A stretch of DNA of 20,073 bases from Bacillota bacterium (GTDB lineage Bacteria; Bacillota; Proteinivoracia; UBA4975), in contig JAAYHI010000002.1 of the NCBI GenBank assembly GCA_012727415.1, positions 1 to 20,073 on the forward strand, written 5' to 3'. Under the pieces are notes generated by a model. It did not search any database. It was given only the letters and a program-made list of their open reading frames with translations, and was not told the origin of the DNA. The first letter of the stretch is position 1. Each line of letters opens with the position of its first letter. This document shows, one piece after another, positions 1-7,707 of the stretch. Position numbers and translations under genes: made by a program.

Positions 1-459
1 AATGCCTCCCATATTCTCGCTGCCGAAGCCCTTGGGAGCCAGGGTAATCTTCAATTTGTCCCCCGGAACCAGGCGCAGGTGTACAACTGCCGGAGTGTTG
101 TCCCCGGTATTCACCCTATCCAGGGGATGGCGAACGATAGATTTGCGCAAGTACCCATCCTTGTAGCCCTTAGCCACACCGGCATTAATGGCGGCGTATA
201 AATCTCCTTCAACCCGGAGTTCCTGGCCCAGGTCGACAAAGACCACAGCCATACCGGTATCCTGGCAAATAGGCATTTGCTCTGTCCTGGCAATGCGGGC
301 ATTTTCAATAAGGCAATCCAGCATCTGGCGCCCTATCGGCGATTCCTCTCTTTCGGCGGCTGCTTTCAGGGCAGCGCAGACATCCTCGGGCAGCTCCCTG
401 TTGGCCTCAATGCACAGTTGCGCCACGGCGGCAGTTATTTGCTCGGCCTTGATTCTCAT
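1..459 (-). CDS. Class I fumarase-type hydratase, alpha subunit (probable mesaconate hydratase), C-terminal part cut by window edge
   Basis: This is the N-terminal 153 residues of a [4Fe-4S] hydro-lyase alpha subunit of the FumA/TtdA family. The signature PICQDTGMAVVF carries the first cluster cysteine, followed by the family segments YLRKSIVRHPLDR, NTGDNTPAVVH and APKGFGSENMGG. The protein runs off position 1. ATG at 459 starts directly after the TAA of the DUF4387 gene, with the RBS GAGGAGGA inside that gene's last codons, so the two are translationally coupled. The family hydrates fumarate, tartrate or mesaconate. Because the same operon encodes glutamate mutase and methylaspartate ammonia-lyase, mesaconate to S-citramalate is the likely reaction; that is inference from context. 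A beta subunit would be expected just beyond the left edge. Plain fumarase of the TCA cycle is the main alternative. Confidence 0.9.
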   Translation of the reverse strand, partial: MRIKAEQITAAVAQLCIEANRELPEDVCAALKAAAEREESPIGRQMLDCLIENARIARTEQMPICQDTGMAVVFVDLGQELRVEGDLYAAINAGVAKGYKDGYLRKSIVRHPLDRVNTGDNTPAVVHLRLVPGDKLKITLAPKGFGSENMGGI

Positions 460-795
460 TTAGTCCTCCTCCTCTTCTACAGGCACTTGGATGGTCAGCA
501 AGGGAGCATGCTGCTGAGCGCCATAGACATCGGTTTCCCCCAAAGAGCCGGCGGGGCGGGGCCGGACAATGGTAGCTTTAATTGCTTTAGCCGGGGGATA
601 TTGGATGACCCCCAGGACTTCTTCTTCAGGGATTTTGTAAAGGCCCGCAAAGAGGGCAGGGGTAAAGACTCCCGAGTTGACGGCCAATGTAAATGAAGTG
701 TCATCCTTAAAGATGATGTCAAAGGTAAGCTCAAAGGGTCCTGAATTCTTACTGCGGATGACATGGGCCAATTCCGTCAGCGCCACTTTTTTCAT
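460..795 (-). CDS. DUF4387 protein (AtuA-like ferredoxin-fold small partner)
   Basis: A 111-residue soluble protein. It has the hallmark opening VIRSKNSGPFELTFDIIF, then a central region with AIKATIVRPRP and a C-terminal DVYGAQQHAPLL segment, which together mark the DUF4387 family. In many genomes this domain is the C-terminal part of, or the next gene after, an AtuA (DUF1446) protein; here it is a separate gene starting one base after the atuA-like stop codon (ATG at 795, RBS GGAGGTGG). No catalytic residues are known for the family. The tight pairing suggests a two-subunit enzyme with the upstream gene, and the placement before the hydratase suggests a step in the methylaspartate route. Family assignment is firm, function is not. 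Confidence 0.85.
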   Translation of the reverse strand: MKKVALTELAHVIRSKNSGPFELTFDIIFKDDTSFTLAVNSGVFTPALFAGLYKIPEEEVLGVIQYPPAKAIKATIVRPRPAGSLGETDVYGAQQHAPLLTIQVPVEEEED

Positions 796-2133
796 CTAAC
801 CCACCTCCACTATCTCTGGCTTAAAGAAATCAGGTGTTGCAGGCAATAAGTGATGGATGCAATATTCATACACTGCCCCCGCAGGCAAATCCGACGGGGA
901 ATAGGGCAGGGCCAGGTTGCCTGCAGTGGCAATCCTGCCTTCATACCCGTAGTGGAGCAAGGTAGTGCGGCAAAAGGAGCAGATGGTGTTGGCTTGTTCC
1001 TGGGTGCCGGCAACTGCCTCGATAATTATTCCCACTTCATGGCCGGGAACTGGATTGGGCTCAAGTTTTCCCATGACGCCGTTAAGACCATAGATTTTAA
1101 AATCCAGGCTGTAGTTGGAATTATCTTCAAAATTATCCCTGACGGCGGAGCGCACCTGCTCCAGGACATCCTCCAGCTGGCTGATGAAAATGGGATCCCG
1201 AACGCCGGCAATAGTCAGGGTGCGATAGCCCACCAGCCTGGCGCCCTCCATCTTTATGGCATAGTCACTTTCCACATATTCACTGCCGGTAACCCGGACG
1301 GCATTGTCGCTGACCTGCCGATAGAGAGTGTGCCGCAAGTCCAGGGCTCCTCCCGGGCCCGGCAGCAGCCAGGGATTGGACTTCTCATACAGGGAGTGGG
1401 CGGCAACCGACTTCACAGTACAGCGCCGTTGGGGATTGGTGGGGAAAAGAGTGAAACCCTCTTCGTCCAGGACACCGATCATGCAGTCACGGCCGCTGCC
1501 CGGTTCCGCTGCAATGGCAGCGCATTCGAGAATTTTCCCCATGTGCAGAGCCGGTCCTTTGGGAAAGCCCAGCTTCAGGGCAAGGGCGGCGAAAACTGCA
1601 GGGTCGTAGGTCCGCCCTCCCAGGATTACCTGGGCCCCCATGTCCAGTGCCTCCTTATAGGGCTCCCAGCCCATCTGGGCAACAATGTAAGTTGCTTCCC
1701 GGACATCCCTGGCAGTCAAGGGAGGCAGCGGCCCCAGAGGTACAGTTTTGTTCAGATTGGCCAGGAGATGATCCTTATCAATATCTGCTGGAATGACGGC
1801 CATCTTAAAGGACAGGTTTTGCTCGGCAGCAATTTCTTCAATTATTTCCCGGTTCCAGGCTAAATGCTCATGGGCACCGGATCCGCCGGCGGTGCCAATG
1901 AGCAGGGGGATTCCTCGTTTCAAGGCTTCCGGCAGCAGCAGGGCCAGGTCGCGTTTGACGGCTGCCCTGTCGGTAAAGGAGACTCCCGCTCCCAGGTAAT
2001 AAGGGCCAGGGTCAACTGAGCCTGCATCGACGCCAATGATGTCGGGATCATGGGCCAGTGCCGCTGCAAAGGACTCCCTGGGGAACCCATATCCCAAGAT
2101 GGCAGTTGGTGAAAGGACGGTTAGTTTTTTCAA
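796..2133 (-). CDS. AtuA-like (DUF1446) protein
   Basis: About 445 residues, the full length of the DUF1446/AtuA core. Recognisable blocks are an N-terminal LSPTAILGYGFP, then IIGVDAGSVDPGPYYLGAG, LLIGTAGGSGAHEHL, VILGGRTYDPAVF, GKILECAAIAAEPGSGRDC and a C-terminal TTLLHYGYEGRIATAGNLA. The name comes from a Pseudomonas acyclic terpene utilisation gene; the reaction of the family is not established. Start choice: a TTG at 2133 lies seven bases after GGGAGG, whereas the ATG at 2139 is too close to that site, and the in-frame extension back to 2193 runs through the upstream terminator. The gene is coupled to DUF4387 downstream. The context of glutamate mutase, methylaspartase and a mesaconase-like enzyme suggests a role on a C5 branched acid, which is inference. 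Confidence 0.85.
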   Translation of the reverse strand: MKKLTVLSPTAILGYGFPRESFAAALAHDPDIIGVDAGSVDPGPYYLGAGVSFTDRAAVKRDLALLLPEALKRGIPLLIGTAGGSGAHEHLAWNREIIEEIAAEQNLSFKMAVIPADIDKDHLLANLNKTVPLGPLPPLTARDVREATYIVAQMGWEPYKEALDMGAQVILGGRTYDPAVFAALALKLGFPKGPALHMGKILECAAIAAEPGSGRDCMIGVLDEEGFTLFPTNPQRRCTVKSVAAHSLYEKSNPWLLPGPGGALDLRHTLYRQVSDNAVRVTGSEYVESDYAIKMEGARLVGYRTLTIAGVRDPIFISQLEDVLEQVRSAVRDNFEDNSNYSLDFKIYGLNGVMGKLEPNPVPGHEVGIIIEAVAGTQEQANTICSFCRTTLLHYGYEGRIATAGNLALPYSPSDLPAGAVYEYCIHHLLPATPDFFKPEIVEVG

Positions 2134-2169
2134 TATCATTCCTCCCTCTGGCTTGTCTGTACTGCCCCG

Positions 2170-2197
2170 AAAAAAAACCCTGCTATAAAGCAAGGGG
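2170..2197 (-). terminator. Rho-independent terminator overlapping the gerMN stop codon
   Basis: On the minus strand CCC-T-TGCT, loop TTAT, AGCA-GGG forms a seven-pair stem with one bulged T, followed by eight T. The TAG stop of the GerMN gene lies in the hairpin. It should stop, or partly stop, transcription between the GerMN gene and the atuA-like gene. Confidence 0.7.
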
Positions 2198-3190
2198 ATT
2201 AGCAGATTCTGGCCGCAACACCGGCTCTGCCAACACTTTGCCGGAAGACAGGGTAATATTCTCCCCGTCGATGGTTAGCCTGACCTCGCTTATCTCCGGC
2301 AGCTCTGTCAGTGACAGCACAATTGCTCCTACTGCTGCATCAAGATTCTCTGCCTCAGCCAGCTCAGCGCTAAAATCCACCACGGCCCTTTTCCCCTCAA
2401 TGGACAGGTGCTGCACCCTGACTCCGGGAGTAATGACTCCCTTGAGACCGGGCTCGCCGGCCGCCGGGCCGCCAATCAGCTGTTCCAGGGCTGCTGCGCA
2501 AAGCTCAGCTGCCGGAGCCACCGGCCGTGTCACCGGCACTAAGAACAGACCGCCGGCCATACTGTCCATGCCTAAGTATATAGTAACACTAACTCCAGTT
2601 CCTTTGGAAGAAGCCAGGTTATTTACTCCCCTCTCCCGGGTGAGCACCGCCTCTACCGGAGTGCCATGAGTCATCTTTGTTAGGGGATGCCCGTTTACCC
2701 AAAGAGTGACCCTGTCAATGGTGGAGAACTCAGTAAGAGTATAAGTCAGGGCATCGAGAATAAGGCGTTCATGCACGGCATCAGCTGTCTGCAGCAACTG
2801 GGGACTGAAATCCACCACAGCCAGCCCGTCTTTGACAGTCATACCCAGGACAGAAGTCCCGGCAGGGAGCACAGCCTTGAGGCCCTTAGTAGTCAGGAAC
2901 TGATGGGCAGGTCCCCCCTCCACCAAGTGGCGGATGACGGCCTTGGCAATCCCCTCTTCCCATGGAATGTCAAAGCTAATCGGCAGGACATAATTGCCAT
3001 CGTGGCCTGTTACATATAAGACACTTTTGCGCACCCGGGCAGAGCCGTTTTCATCTGTACCGGGATCCTCGTACCCGTCGTCCCCGGGGGTTTCAGGAGT
3101 TTTATCTGGAAAAATCCAGTCTATGAGACCGCAACCGCTAAGGGCTAACGCTAAAGTCAGGATCAGTATTGTGCATACTATTTTTCGCAT
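2183..3190 (-). CDS. Lipoprotein with two GerMN domains (GerM-like)
   Basis: 335 residues with a lipoprotein signal: a short basic start, a hydrophobic stretch, then lipobox LSGC with Cys20 as the lipidated residue, followed by an acidic, Pro/Gly-rich linker to about residue 50. Two tandem GerMN-type domains follow, roughly residues 56-170 and 200-320. Each has the pattern of a predicted strand, AVIRHLVEGGP or AALEQLIGGPA, a VLPAGT or VITPGV turn, then VVDFS. Bacillus GerM has this layout and is needed for sporulation and germination. ATG at 3190 follows GGGAGGG. The gene lies 61 bases after mal with no terminator between, so it appears to be read with the glutamate operon, which is odd for an envelope or spore protein. 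The exact role is unknown. Confidence 0.85.
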   Translation of the reverse strand: MRKIVCTILILTLALALSGCGLIDWIFPDKTPETPGDDGYEDPGTDENGSARVRKSVLYVTGHDGNYVLPISFDIPWEEGIAKAVIRHLVEGGPAHQFLTTKGLKAVLPAGTSVLGMTVKDGLAVVDFSPQLLQTADAVHERLILDALTYTLTEFSTIDRVTLWVNGHPLTKMTHGTPVEAVLTRERGVNNLASSKGTGVSVTIYLGMDSMAGGLFLVPVTRPVAPAAELCAAALEQLIGGPAAGEPGLKGVITPGVRVQHLSIEGKRAVVDFSAELAEAENLDAAVGAIVLSLTELPEISEVRLTIDGENITLSSGKVLAEPVLRPESANPLAL

Positions 3191-3251
3191 CAGTTCTTCC
3201 CTCCCTTTTTTTGTATATATATACTTTCCGGGAAGGGAATATATTACGGGG

Positions 3252-4493
3252 TCAGCGGCGGGAGTTAATTACCGCCAGGGTTCTGTACATCTCATTGTAT
3301 ACCAGCATTAAGCCTTCATCAACGCCCATTCCTGGCTTTGCCAGCATCTGATCAGGAGCAGTGGCCAGGGCGATATTGACGCAGACCCGGGCCGACTGTT
3401 CAGTTTCGTTGCAGGTGCTCCCCAGGTAAGAGCCAATGCCAGCGGCTTTGCAATAGCCCACCGCCTCCACCAGGTTTTCCACTCCGCCTAAATCGGGGGT
3501 CTTGATCTGCAACATATGGCCTGCCCGGTGGTCGGCAAAGGCCTTGATGTCCTCCAGGGTGTTGCACCATTCGTCGGCGACAATTTCCACATTGCTGCCC
3601 AGGGCCTCCACCCTGTGCCTCAGCTCCGCCAAGGCTTCAATCTGCAAATCCCGGCCCTCCATATCCACAGGACCTTCTATGCGCAGCTGCAATGGATATG
3701 CGGCTTCTGCCGTCCTTACCATGTACTCAGCAACTGCTTCCATGTTGTTTGTAAAGGCAAGGCCGAGATTGCCGTAGACATCGATGTGCAGCACCGGCTT
3801 GTAATCGGGGGCGCCAATTGTCGCCACCCGCTGCCGCAGCCAGCCTATATACTCCATGAGCTTCTCGCCCTTTGCGCCTAATTTGTCCCTGACATTGTTA
3901 ATCAAGCCATGGGGAATGACATCGACGCCTTTGAGAATCATCTTATCTGCATTGTCATAGCGGGTATCCCCCGTCTGGCAAAATATCGGCACCGGCCGGT
4001 AATCGGGGTTTAAACCCCACTCGGCGGCAATGGTTTCGGCCATGGTTTCCCGCCTCTGGGCGGCAACTGCCGCCAGCACCGCCTGGCTGATTCCATAATA
4101 CAGGGCCTGATGTTTGGGAAACCCTGCCTGCTGACACCAGGCATAGAAGTCGGCCATAGTCTGGCGGAATCCTGACACTTCTCTTCCTGTAAAAAATTCC
4201 CGCAGCATAGGGGTGACAATTGCTCCATACTCAGAGGCCTGAAACAGAGGATCCCTGCCCCCTGCCCCTGAATATTGCACGGCAGCACAGTCTCCGTGAA
4301 CCCACCAGCCGTCTTCCAGCTCCAGCATTATGCCCAGGCTTTCACCCCGCTGGCGAATGGCTTTAAACCCAGGGGTAACAGCCTGCCCCTTATAGGTAAA
4401 GCCGTCGCTTTCTGCACCGGCCTTGATTGCCCGCTGGTCATCAAAGAAAAATCCCGTCAATCCTGGCACAGTCAAGACATCTGTTATCTTCAT
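3252..4493 (-). CDS. mal: Methylaspartate ammonia-lyase (3-methylaspartase)
   Basis: 413 residues, normal for this enolase-superfamily enzyme, which removes ammonia from (2S,3S)-3-methylaspartate to give mesaconate. Residues known from the Clostridium tetanomorphum and Citrobacter enzymes fall at nearly identical positions: metal ligands Asp238 (HIDVYG), Glu273 (IEGPVD) and Asp307 (VADEW), Gln329 and the catalytic lysine Lys331 (QIKTPDLGG). His195 corresponds to the catalytic His194. The C-terminal GSTCNETEQSA loop is also typical. The start ATG overlaps the glmE stop as ATGA, so translation is coupled to the mutase that makes its substrate. The enzyme is cytosolic and Mg/K dependent by family knowledge. 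Confidence 0.97.
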   Translation of the reverse strand: MKITDVLTVPGLTGFFFDDQRAIKAGAESDGFTYKGQAVTPGFKAIRQRGESLGIMLELEDGWWVHGDCAAVQYSGAGGRDPLFQASEYGAIVTPMLREFFTGREVSGFRQTMADFYAWCQQAGFPKHQALYYGISQAVLAAVAAQRRETMAETIAAEWGLNPDYRPVPIFCQTGDTRYDNADKMILKGVDVIPHGLINNVRDKLGAKGEKLMEYIGWLRQRVATIGAPDYKPVLHIDVYGNLGLAFTNNMEAVAEYMVRTAEAAYPLQLRIEGPVDMEGRDLQIEALAELRHRVEALGSNVEIVADEWCNTLEDIKAFADHRAGHMLQIKTPDLGGVENLVEAVGYCKAAGIGSYLGSTCNETEQSARVCVNIALATAPDQMLAKPGMGVDEGLMLVYNEMYRTLAVINSRR

Positions 4494-5947
4494 TTTTTTG
4501 CCCCCTGGGATTTGCCAACTAACATGCCTTTGCCGATGGCATAAATATCGTCGATGACCATTTGAAAGCCGGGGTTGCGTCCTTCCATGCGGCCCCGCTC
4601 TTCTAACTTGCTGCGGTGGAAATCGCGTATTTCCTGGGTAAAGGGCAGATTGCCCACATCCAGCAGGCGCACCGCTCCCTGGCTGTCCCGGGCCGGCAAC
4701 AGGCGCCCGGCATTATAGCGGCTGGGGGCAAAGGGAACGTCCAGAACCCCCGCAGCAAAAGCCCGCACTGTGCCTGCTGCCCAATCTCCTTCTCCCATGG
4801 TGCGGACAGTGTCCAGGATACAGCGGGTTTCGGCGGCGATTATCTCTTTTTCGGCCTGCACTTCCGGAGTAAAGGGCACAGGCTGCCCCTTAAGCATATT
4901 GATAATCTGCTTGCTGGCCATTATTCCCTGGGCATTTGCCTCCTTGGTGGGGATGCCGTGGGCTTCATGGGGGGTCTTGGTAATGATCTTGGTGGCGCCT
5001 GACAGAGCGGCCACAGCTGCCCCCAGGCCGATTACTCCAAAGGATTTGGCTTCATCCTGGGGGAATCCGCCCATCCACTGATGAAAGACTGTGGATATCA
5101 TTACATCATAGCCGTCCTTCTCCAGGTATTCCCGGGCCAGCTCCTTCAAGGAAAGGATTGCAGCAATGTCCTGAGCAAAATTGCCGCACTGTCCGTAACC
5201 CAAAGTAAGGAACTTCACCCCCTGTTCGGCAGCCAGCAGCGCCTCTACAATGGCAATCGCATGGGAGACAGAAGGCGGAACCATGGTTCCCGTCAAGGGC
5301 CCGAAAGGCTCCCGGTTGATCTCCACTCCCTGTTCATTGTACCAACCCACCAGGCGGTCGACGTATTGCCAGTCCCTGATGGTAGTCTCCAGGGACACAT
5401 CCTTGGCGTAGGGAATGTTATAGGAGATGCCGCCGCCCTCGATGTCTGTATACCCCCCCGCCAGGGCAATTTCCGACAGCAGCCGGGCGTCCGGCGTCCC
5501 ATGACGGAGCTGGACCGGCACCGAGACAGACTCGATTATCTTGCGGCAGGCACCCGCTCCGTGATTGACAGCCGGGAAGCCATTGAGCATGGAGCGGCCG
5601 GTGGCCTTGCTTTCCTCGATGCCCTTCTGGGCCTCGGCATATTTATTCTGGCGGGTATAACTGTCGATGGTGGTGGGCAGGCAGTCTGCTCCTGCCTGTT
5701 CCAGATAGCGCAAGAGTTCGATGTGATTCTCAACCAAAGGCACTCCCGCCCGCGGCTGCACCAGGGTCTGCCCGTTGTTGATGGCAGAAGCCAGAACCTT
5801 GGAAAATCTCTTTGTATCTGCCATAGCTTTGTGATACTCGACAGCGTCCCGCAAATCCACCTCACTGCCAGTGGGCCAAGTCTGCAATACTTGTTCCCGC
5901 ATTGCAAAGAGTTCATCATCTGTCCAGCGTCTGTTTGCGACGTTCAT
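4490..5947 (-). CDS. glmE: Glutamate mutase (methylaspartate mutase) epsilon subunit
   Basis: 485 residues, full length for GlmE/MutE. This TIM-barrel catalytic subunit, with GlmS and adenosylcobalamin, rearranges L-glutamate to 3-methylaspartate by a radical mechanism. The arginine claw that binds the substrate carboxylates in the C. cochlearium enzyme (Arg66, Arg100, Arg149) is seen as Arg66 (QPRAGV), Arg99 (SYTRQ) and Arg148 (QLRHG). Glu170 in DIEGGG matches catalytic Glu171. No B12-binding domain is present, as expected for the split enzyme. ATG at 5947 follows AAGGAGG, 11 bases after glmL. The stop overlaps mal by four bases. The protein is intact, and no ornithine- or lysine-mutase features are seen. 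Confidence 0.97.
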   Translation of the reverse strand: MNVANRRWTDDELFAMREQVLQTWPTGSEVDLRDAVEYHKAMADTKRFSKVLASAINNGQTLVQPRAGVPLVENHIELLRYLEQAGADCLPTTIDSYTRQNKYAEAQKGIEESKATGRSMLNGFPAVNHGAGACRKIIESVSVPVQLRHGTPDARLLSEIALAGGYTDIEGGGISYNIPYAKDVSLETTIRDWQYVDRLVGWYNEQGVEINREPFGPLTGTMVPPSVSHAIAIVEALLAAEQGVKFLTLGYGQCGNFAQDIAAILSLKELAREYLEKDGYDVMISTVFHQWMGGFPQDEAKSFGVIGLGAAVAALSGATKIITKTPHEAHGIPTKEANAQGIMASKQIINMLKGQPVPFTPEVQAEKEIIAAETRCILDTVRTMGEGDWAAGTVRAFAAGVLDVPFAPSRYNAGRLLPARDSQGAVRLLDVGNLPFTQEIRDFHRSKLEERGRMEGRNPGFQMVIDDIYAIGKGMLVGKSQGAKK

Positions 5948-5958
5948 TTCCGTCCTCC

Positions 5959-7287
5959 TTATAAAGCCGCCAGGCTGTCAGCCAGCATCCTGCGCGCCGC
6001 TTCCGGCGCAGTGCCAGCCAGCAGACCTGCAGCTGCCATTATATACTTACTGTCCAACATAAGCTTGGGATTTTCCGGCAGCAGTCCCTCCCTGTCCATT
6101 GTCAGAATGCCGATGGGATCAGGACTGTTGACCAGGACACCGCCGACGCCAATTACTGTCTTCATCCTCCGCAGATCCTTGCCGCTTAAAATATCTGTGG
6201 GCCCTGCAGGGGTATATATACGCTCCAGGGTGCCAGCATGCCGTTGCACAGCAATCTTTACCGCTGCCCTGGCCAATGTAACTTCCAAACCTTCGAGGCC
6301 GGGGCTCACCAGGCGCTCAGGGCAGGCCAGCAGTTTATCCAGCTCCTGTTGCCATTGTTCCCGCTGGGGCGCACCGGCGAGAAGGTCCCGGCCCGCCTGT
6401 TCCACCAGGCTGGACAGACTGTAGCGCATACCTATATCTGCTTCCACCGTGCGCATATCCCAGGGGGGTAAAAGCCCTTTGCGCACCATGCCCGGCGGCG
6501 TCTCAATGCCACCATAGCTGTACACATCGGTAGTTGCCCCCCCTATGTCCACCAGCAACAGCTCTCCCATTTCCGCAGCCAGCAGCTTGCCCGCTGCCAG
6601 GACGGCTGCGGGAGTCGGGATTAATGGCGCTGCCAGATGGCGGCTGAAGGCCTCCATGCCCTTAGCCTTTACAATATGACTCAAAAATAAGGTCCGAATT
6701 GCCTCCCGGGCAGGTTCAATATCCAGGCGGTTGAGCTCCGGCATGACATTGCCGGTGATCTTTACGCTGAACCCGGTAGCTTCCAGGATTTCCGCCCCCT
6801 GGCGGGCGGCATTTCGATTTCCCGCCAGCACAACGGGCAGCGGCGACACCATGTCCGCCAAGGCCTGGGCATTCTCCAGGAGAATCTTTTTGTTGCCGCC
6901 GTCAGTTCCCCCTGCCAGGAGCAGGATATCGGGGCGGAGTGCTTCGATTTCCCGCAGATCATCCTCATTGAGATTATAACCAAAAACACGCAGCACCTTG
7001 GCCCCGGCCCCCAGCACGGCCAGTCTTGCAGCCTCACCGGTAAGCTCAGGAACGAGGCCGCAGGCGATCATTGCCAGTCCGCCGGCGGCGCTGCTGCAGG
7101 CGTAGATGCTGTCTTCTTTTCTGCCTGTCTGCAGCCGGACTTCCCGGAGGGCGGCATCAACGCCCTCCATGATGTCGGTCTTTACTGTAGTAGGTGCCGA
7201 AGCCTGGCCTACAATATTGCCCTTACTGTCAACGGCAGTAAGTTTGGTCCAGGTGCTGCCCACATCGGCAAGTAAGTAAATTGCCAA
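5959..7287 (-). CDS. glmL: GlmL/MutL ATPase associated with glutamate mutase
   Basis: 442-residue ASKHA-fold (actin/Hsp70-like) protein of the MutL family found between glmS and glmE in Clostridia. It is distinct from the mismatch-repair MutL. The phosphate-1 loop is DVGSTWTK (8-15), a connecting glycine-rich block is LLAGGTDGG (123-131), and phosphate-2 is LVDIGGATTD (245-254). The family is thought to protect or reactivate the B12 mutase; this role is based on gene neighbourhood and relatedness to reactivases and is less certain than the identity. TTG at 7287 abuts the TAG of glmS, with GGGAG eight bases upstream inside glmS, so coupling to glmS translation is expected. Confidence 0.93.
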   Translation of the reverse strand: MAIYLLADVGSTWTKLTAVDSKGNIVGQASAPTTVKTDIMEGVDAALREVRLQTGRKEDSIYACSSAAGGLAMIACGLVPELTGEAARLAVLGAGAKVLRVFGYNLNEDDLREIEALRPDILLLAGGTDGGNKKILLENAQALADMVSPLPVVLAGNRNAARQGAEILEATGFSVKITGNVMPELNRLDIEPAREAIRTLFLSHIVKAKGMEAFSRHLAAPLIPTPAAVLAAGKLLAAEMGELLLVDIGGATTDVYSYGGIETPPGMVRKGLLPPWDMRTVEADIGMRYSLSSLVEQAGRDLLAGAPQREQWQQELDKLLACPERLVSPGLEGLEVTLARAAVKIAVQRHAGTLERIYTPAGPTDILSGKDLRRMKTVIGVGGVLVNSPDPIGILTMDREGLLPENPKLMLDSKYIMAAAGLLAGTAPEAARRMLADSLAAL

Positions 7288-7695
7288 CTAGCTCACTCCC
7301 AAATCCTGCTTCAACAAGGCAATGGCCTCATCGGGCATTGTTGCCGGCGGGAATACCCGGTCAAATCCCATGGCCAGGAACTTGTCCCGGACAGGCTCCC
7401 ACTCCTGTTTGCCCACCACCAGGTTCCCCCCCACATAGAGGAGGATGTCGCCAATGCCGGCTTCGATACACATTTCCCTGAGTCCCCGGCAGTCGATTTC
7501 ACCATGGCCGTACAGGGAAGAAACCAGGATAGCCCTGGCATCTGTTTCTATTGCCGCCTGTACAAACTCTTTCTTGGTTGTAAGCACTCCCAGGTTAACT
7601 ACCTTAAAGCCCGCCTCGGTAAAGGCATACTCCAGAATTTTGTTGCCAATGGCGTGCACATCAGATCCTATTACTCCCAGCACTATTGTCGCCAC
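7288..7695 (-). CDS. glmS: Glutamate mutase sigma subunit, B12-binding
   Basis: 135 residues, the usual size of GlmS/MutS. It binds adenosylcobalamin in the base-off/His-on form. The signature DxHxxG is present as DVHAIG (residues 12-17), so His14 is the lower cobalt ligand. The later SxL and GG parts are seen in LVSSLYGHGE and LLYVGGNLV. It pairs with GlmE to make active glutamate mutase. The start is GTG at 7695, preceded by TAGGAGGG at about seven bases; this site includes the murI stop codon, so the racemase and mutase genes are translationally linked. No cobalamin riboswitch lies directly upstream. Confidence 0.96.
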   Translation of the reverse strand: MATIVLGVIGSDVHAIGNKILEYAFTEAGFKVVNLGVLTTKKEFVQAAIETDARAILVSSLYGHGEIDCRGLREMCIEAGIGDILLYVGGNLVVGKQEWEPVRDKFLAMGFDRVFPPATMPDEAIALLKQDLGVS

Positions 7696-7707
7696 TTTTT
7701 ATCCCTC

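Noticed and set aside
850..1863. Open frame of 337 codons on the plus strand
   Set aside because: Antisense to the well-supported atuA-like gene and without an RBS or recognisable motifs.
5081..6424. Long open frame (447 codons) on the plus strand
   Set aside because: It is antisense to glmE and glmL, whose motifs are intact; its translation is low-complexity without a recognisable domain and the length follows from the high-GC codon bias of the real genes.
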